Shown here piece after piece: positions 13,844-15,691 of a stretch of 15,691 nt of DNA. The stretch's first letter is position 1; every line of letters starts with the position of its first letter. A program made the position numbers and the translations under genes. The notes under the pieces were generated by a model. The model did no database searches. It was not told the origin of the DNA and saw only the letters and a list, made by a program, of their open reading frames with translations. This DNA comes from Paralactobacillus_A sp963926925 (GTDB lineage Bacteria > Bacillota > Bacilli > Lactobacillales > Lactobacillaceae): the NCBI GenBank assembly GCA_963926925.1, contig CAWUZD010000062.1:1-15691 (forward strand), given 5' to 3'.

Positions 13844-14137
13844 ATGGTTAGCAAAGAACAAATTAAACATGTTGCTGAATTAGCGCGGTTATCTTTTAGT
13901 GATGAAGAATTAGATCACTTTACTGAACAATTTGATAACATTATTGATATGGTTGAACAATTAAACAATGTTGATACAACCGATGTTCCTGTTATGACAC
14001 AAGTAACAGATTTAGTTAACGTTCTTCGTGATGACGTTGCGCAAGCACCAACACCACGTGATGAATTAATGAAGAATGTTCCAGAATCCGCCAACGGATT
14101 GATCAAAGTACCTGCTATTATGGAAAAGGAGGATTAA
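13844..14137 (+). CDS. gatC: Asp-tRNA(Asn)/Glu-tRNA(Gln) amidotransferase subunit C
   Basis: The small subunit that holds GatA and GatB together in the transamidosome-type amidotransferase. The 97 aa are the family length. The N-terminal helix KEQIKHVAELARLSFSDEEL is diagnostic, followed by FTEQFDNIIDMVEQLNNVDTTDVPVM and the C-terminal LRDDVAQAPTPRDELMKNVP segment, which wraps on GatA. GAGG (13832-13835) lies 8 nt before the ATG. It is the first gene of gatCAB, with gatA beginning 3 nt after its stop. Confidence 0.97.
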   Translation: MVSKEQIKHVAELARLSFSDEELDHFTEQFDNIIDMVEQLNNVDTTDVPVMTQVTDLVNVLRDDVAQAPTPRDELMKNVPESANGLIKVPAIMEKED

Positions 14138-14140
14138 TCT

Positions 14141-15601
14141 GTGAATTACTTTAATCAAAGTTTAGCAAGCTTACATGAAGCATTAGCTACTGGTGCATTT
14201 ACCAGTGAACAATTAATGCAACAAAGCTTGGATAATATTAAAACTACTGATAAAACTATTAAAGCATTCTTACGTATGAATGATAAGGCTTTAGAACAAG
14301 CTAAAGCAATTGATGAAAAAGGAATTGCTGATGATCAACCATTAGCAGGTATTCCAATTGCTATTAAGGATAATATCTTAACCAAAGGTTTATTAACTAC
14401 TGCTGCAAGTAAGATTTTAAATAACTTTGTGCCTATTTTTAACGCTACAGTTATTGAAAAATTACAACAAGCCGGCATGATTGTGATTGGTAAAACTAAC
14501 CTTGATGAATTTGCGATGGGTTCATCAACTGAAACATCTGCTTACCAAATGACACATAATGCTTGGAATTATGATAAGGTTCCTGGTGGTTCATCAGGTG
14601 GTTCAGCTGCAGCTGTTGCTTCTGGTCAAGTTATTGCTGCTTTGGGTTCTGATACTGGTGGTTCAATCCGTCAACCTTCTGCATTTAACGGCGTTGTTGG
14701 TTTTAAGCCAACATATGGTCGAATTTCACGGTGGGGTTTAATTACTTTCTCATCAAGTTTAGATGAAATTGGTGTAATTACTCGTAGTGTACTTGATAAT
14801 GCTAAAATTATGAATGTTTTGGCTGGTCAAGATGAAAAAGATCCAACTACTGTTGTTAATGATACTGACTTTACTCAAAATCTTGATGGTGATATTAGTG
14901 GTATGAAGATTGCTTTACCATGTGAATTTATGGGTGAAGGTGTTGATCCACAAGTTCGGGAAACAATTATGGCTGCTGCTGATACTTTCCGTTCCTTAGG
15001 TGCAACTGTTGAAGAAGTTGGTTTACCATATAGTAAATATGCGGTTCCAACTTACTACATTGTTGCTTCTTCAGAAGCAAGTTCTAACTTACAACGTTAT
15101 GATGGTATTCGTTACGGTTTCCGTGCTCCTGATGCTAAGACATTGGAAGATGTTTATGTTAAATCACGGACTGAAGGCTTTGGCGAAGAAGTAAAACGGC
15201 GGATTATGTTAGGAACATTCTCATTATCTGCTGGTTACTATGATGCATACTTCAAGAAAGCCGCACAAGTTCGGGCTTTGATTACTAAAGACTTTATGGA
15301 TGTCTTTAAGGATTATGATTTAATTATGGCACCAACAACACCAACACCTGCTTTCAATATTGGTGAAAAAGTTACTGATCCAGTTACAATGTACATGAAC
15401 GACGTTTTAACTATTTCAGCTAACTTAGCTGGTGTACCAGCTGCTTCAATTCCAGCTGGTTTTAATGATGAAGGATTACCAATTGGAATGCAATTAGTTG
15501 GTAAACACTTTGATGAAAATACTGTTTATCGGGCAGGTTATGCTTTTGAACAAGCAACAGATTTTCATAACCAAGTACCCACAGTAGGGGGAGAAGCATA
15601 A
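14141..15601 (+). CDS. gatA: Asp-tRNA(Asn)/Glu-tRNA(Gln) amidotransferase subunit A
   Basis: The glutaminase subunit: it hydrolyses glutamine and passes ammonia to GatB, which converts Glu-tRNA(Gln) to Gln-tRNA(Gln) and Asp-tRNA(Asn) to Asn-tRNA(Asn). The 486 aa carry the amidase signature GGSSGGSAAAVASG (149-162) and DTGGSIRQP (171-179). The Lys-cisSer-Ser triad fits Lys76, Ser151 and Ser175. This numbering is offset by three from the triad I recall for Staphylococcus GatA. The start is GTG at 14141, with a perfect AAGGAGG (14126-14132) inside the end of gatC, 8 nt upstream. The stop overlaps the gatB ATG by one base. Lactobacilli generally need this route for Gln-tRNA because they lack glutaminyl-tRNA synthetase. 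Confidence 0.98.
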   Translation: MNYFNQSLASLHEALATGAFTSEQLMQQSLDNIKTTDKTIKAFLRMNDKALEQAKAIDEKGIADDQPLAGIPIAIKDNILTKGLLTTAASKILNNFVPIFNATVIEKLQQAGMIVIGKTNLDEFAMGSSTETSAYQMTHNAWNYDKVPGGSSGGSAAAVASGQVIAALGSDTGGSIRQPSAFNGVVGFKPTYGRISRWGLITFSSSLDEIGVITRSVLDNAKIMNVLAGQDEKDPTTVVNDTDFTQNLDGDISGMKIALPCEFMGEGVDPQVRETIMAAADTFRSLGATVEEVGLPYSKYAVPTYYIVASSEASSNLQRYDGIRYGFRAPDAKTLEDVYVKSRTEGFGEEVKRRIMLGTFSLSAGYYDAYFKKAAQVRALITKDFMDVFKDYDLIMAPTTPTPAFNIGEKVTDPVTMYMNDVLTISANLAGVPAASIPAGFNDEGLPIGMQLVGKHFDENTVYRAGYAFEQATDFHNQVPTVGGEA

Positions 15602-15691
15602 TGAACTTTGAAACAACTATCGGACTTGAAGTCCACATTGAATTAAAAACAAAGTCAAAAATGTTTAGTCCATCACCAGTAACTTATGGTG
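15601..15691 (+). CDS. gatB: Asp-tRNA(Asn)/Glu-tRNA(Gln) amidotransferase subunit B, 5' end only
   Basis: GatB binds the misacylated tRNA and carries out its activation and amidation. Thirty codons are present before the right edge. MNFETTIGLEVHIELKTKSK followed by MFSPSPVTYG is the conserved N-terminus of the GatB cradle domain. The ATG uses the last A of the gatA stop (TAATG), and GGGGGAG lies just upstream, so translation is probably coupled to gatA. Confidence 0.95.
   Translation, partial: MNFETTIGLEVHIELKTKSKMFSPSPVTYG

Noticed and set aside
1..15691. Mobile elements, CRISPR, toxin-antitoxin or defence genes
   Set aside because: No transposase, integrase, spaced direct repeats, small paired toxin-antitoxin frames or restriction genes were seen; almost all coding space is explained by core metabolic and housekeeping genes.

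Overview
The window is AT-rich chromosomal DNA that reads as a Lactobacillaceae genome (low-GC Gram-positive). The clearest signs are the run pcrA - ligA - camS - gatC - gatA - gatB, a lipoprotein of the CamS sex-pheromone family, strong AGGAGG-type ribosome binding sites, frequent GTG/TTG starts, a DUF2187-type small protein, and protein sequences that look lactobacillar throughout. No transposon, prophage, CRISPR array or plasmid gene is visible. The species cannot be fixed from the sequence alone.

Left end (1-2011): the 3' part of nadE, an overlapping 140-aa helical protein of unknown function, a tRNA-Leu with anticodon AAG whose promoter sits inside a long nested inverted repeat, a cold-shock gene with a roughly 100-nt leader that can mask its own ribosome binding site, and a small DUF2187-like gene. 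A strong bidirectional terminator closes this block.

Middle (2012-8174): a nucleoside-salvage neighbourhood. On the minus strand are a concentrative nucleoside transporter (nupC) and a nucleoside hydrolase. Diverging on the plus strand is ribokinase (rbsK), then a small lipoprotein N-acetylglucosaminidase, xanthine phosphoribosyltransferase (xpt), and a PurK-like ATP-grasp protein that lacks key PurK residues. The natural reading is that nucleosides enter by NupC and are split to base and ribose. Ribokinase then sends ribose to ribose-5-phosphate, and purine bases such as xanthine can be reclaimed by Xpt. The regulator is not in the window.

Right end (8175-15691): core housekeeping. PcrA helicase and NAD-dependent DNA ligase (genome maintenance) lead into the CamS lipoprotein, which has its own terminator. 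After it come the gatCAB genes for the tRNA-dependent amidotransferase, which makes Gln-tRNA(Gln) and Asn-tRNA(Asn). gatB is cut by the window edge.

There is no obvious new defence or mobile system. The most unusual items are the apparently inactive PurK paralogue, the 48-nt nested dyad over the tRNA-Leu(AAG) promoter, the A34 leucine tRNA itself, the competing-hairpin leader of the nupC operon and the anti-Shine-Dalgarno element in the csp leader.
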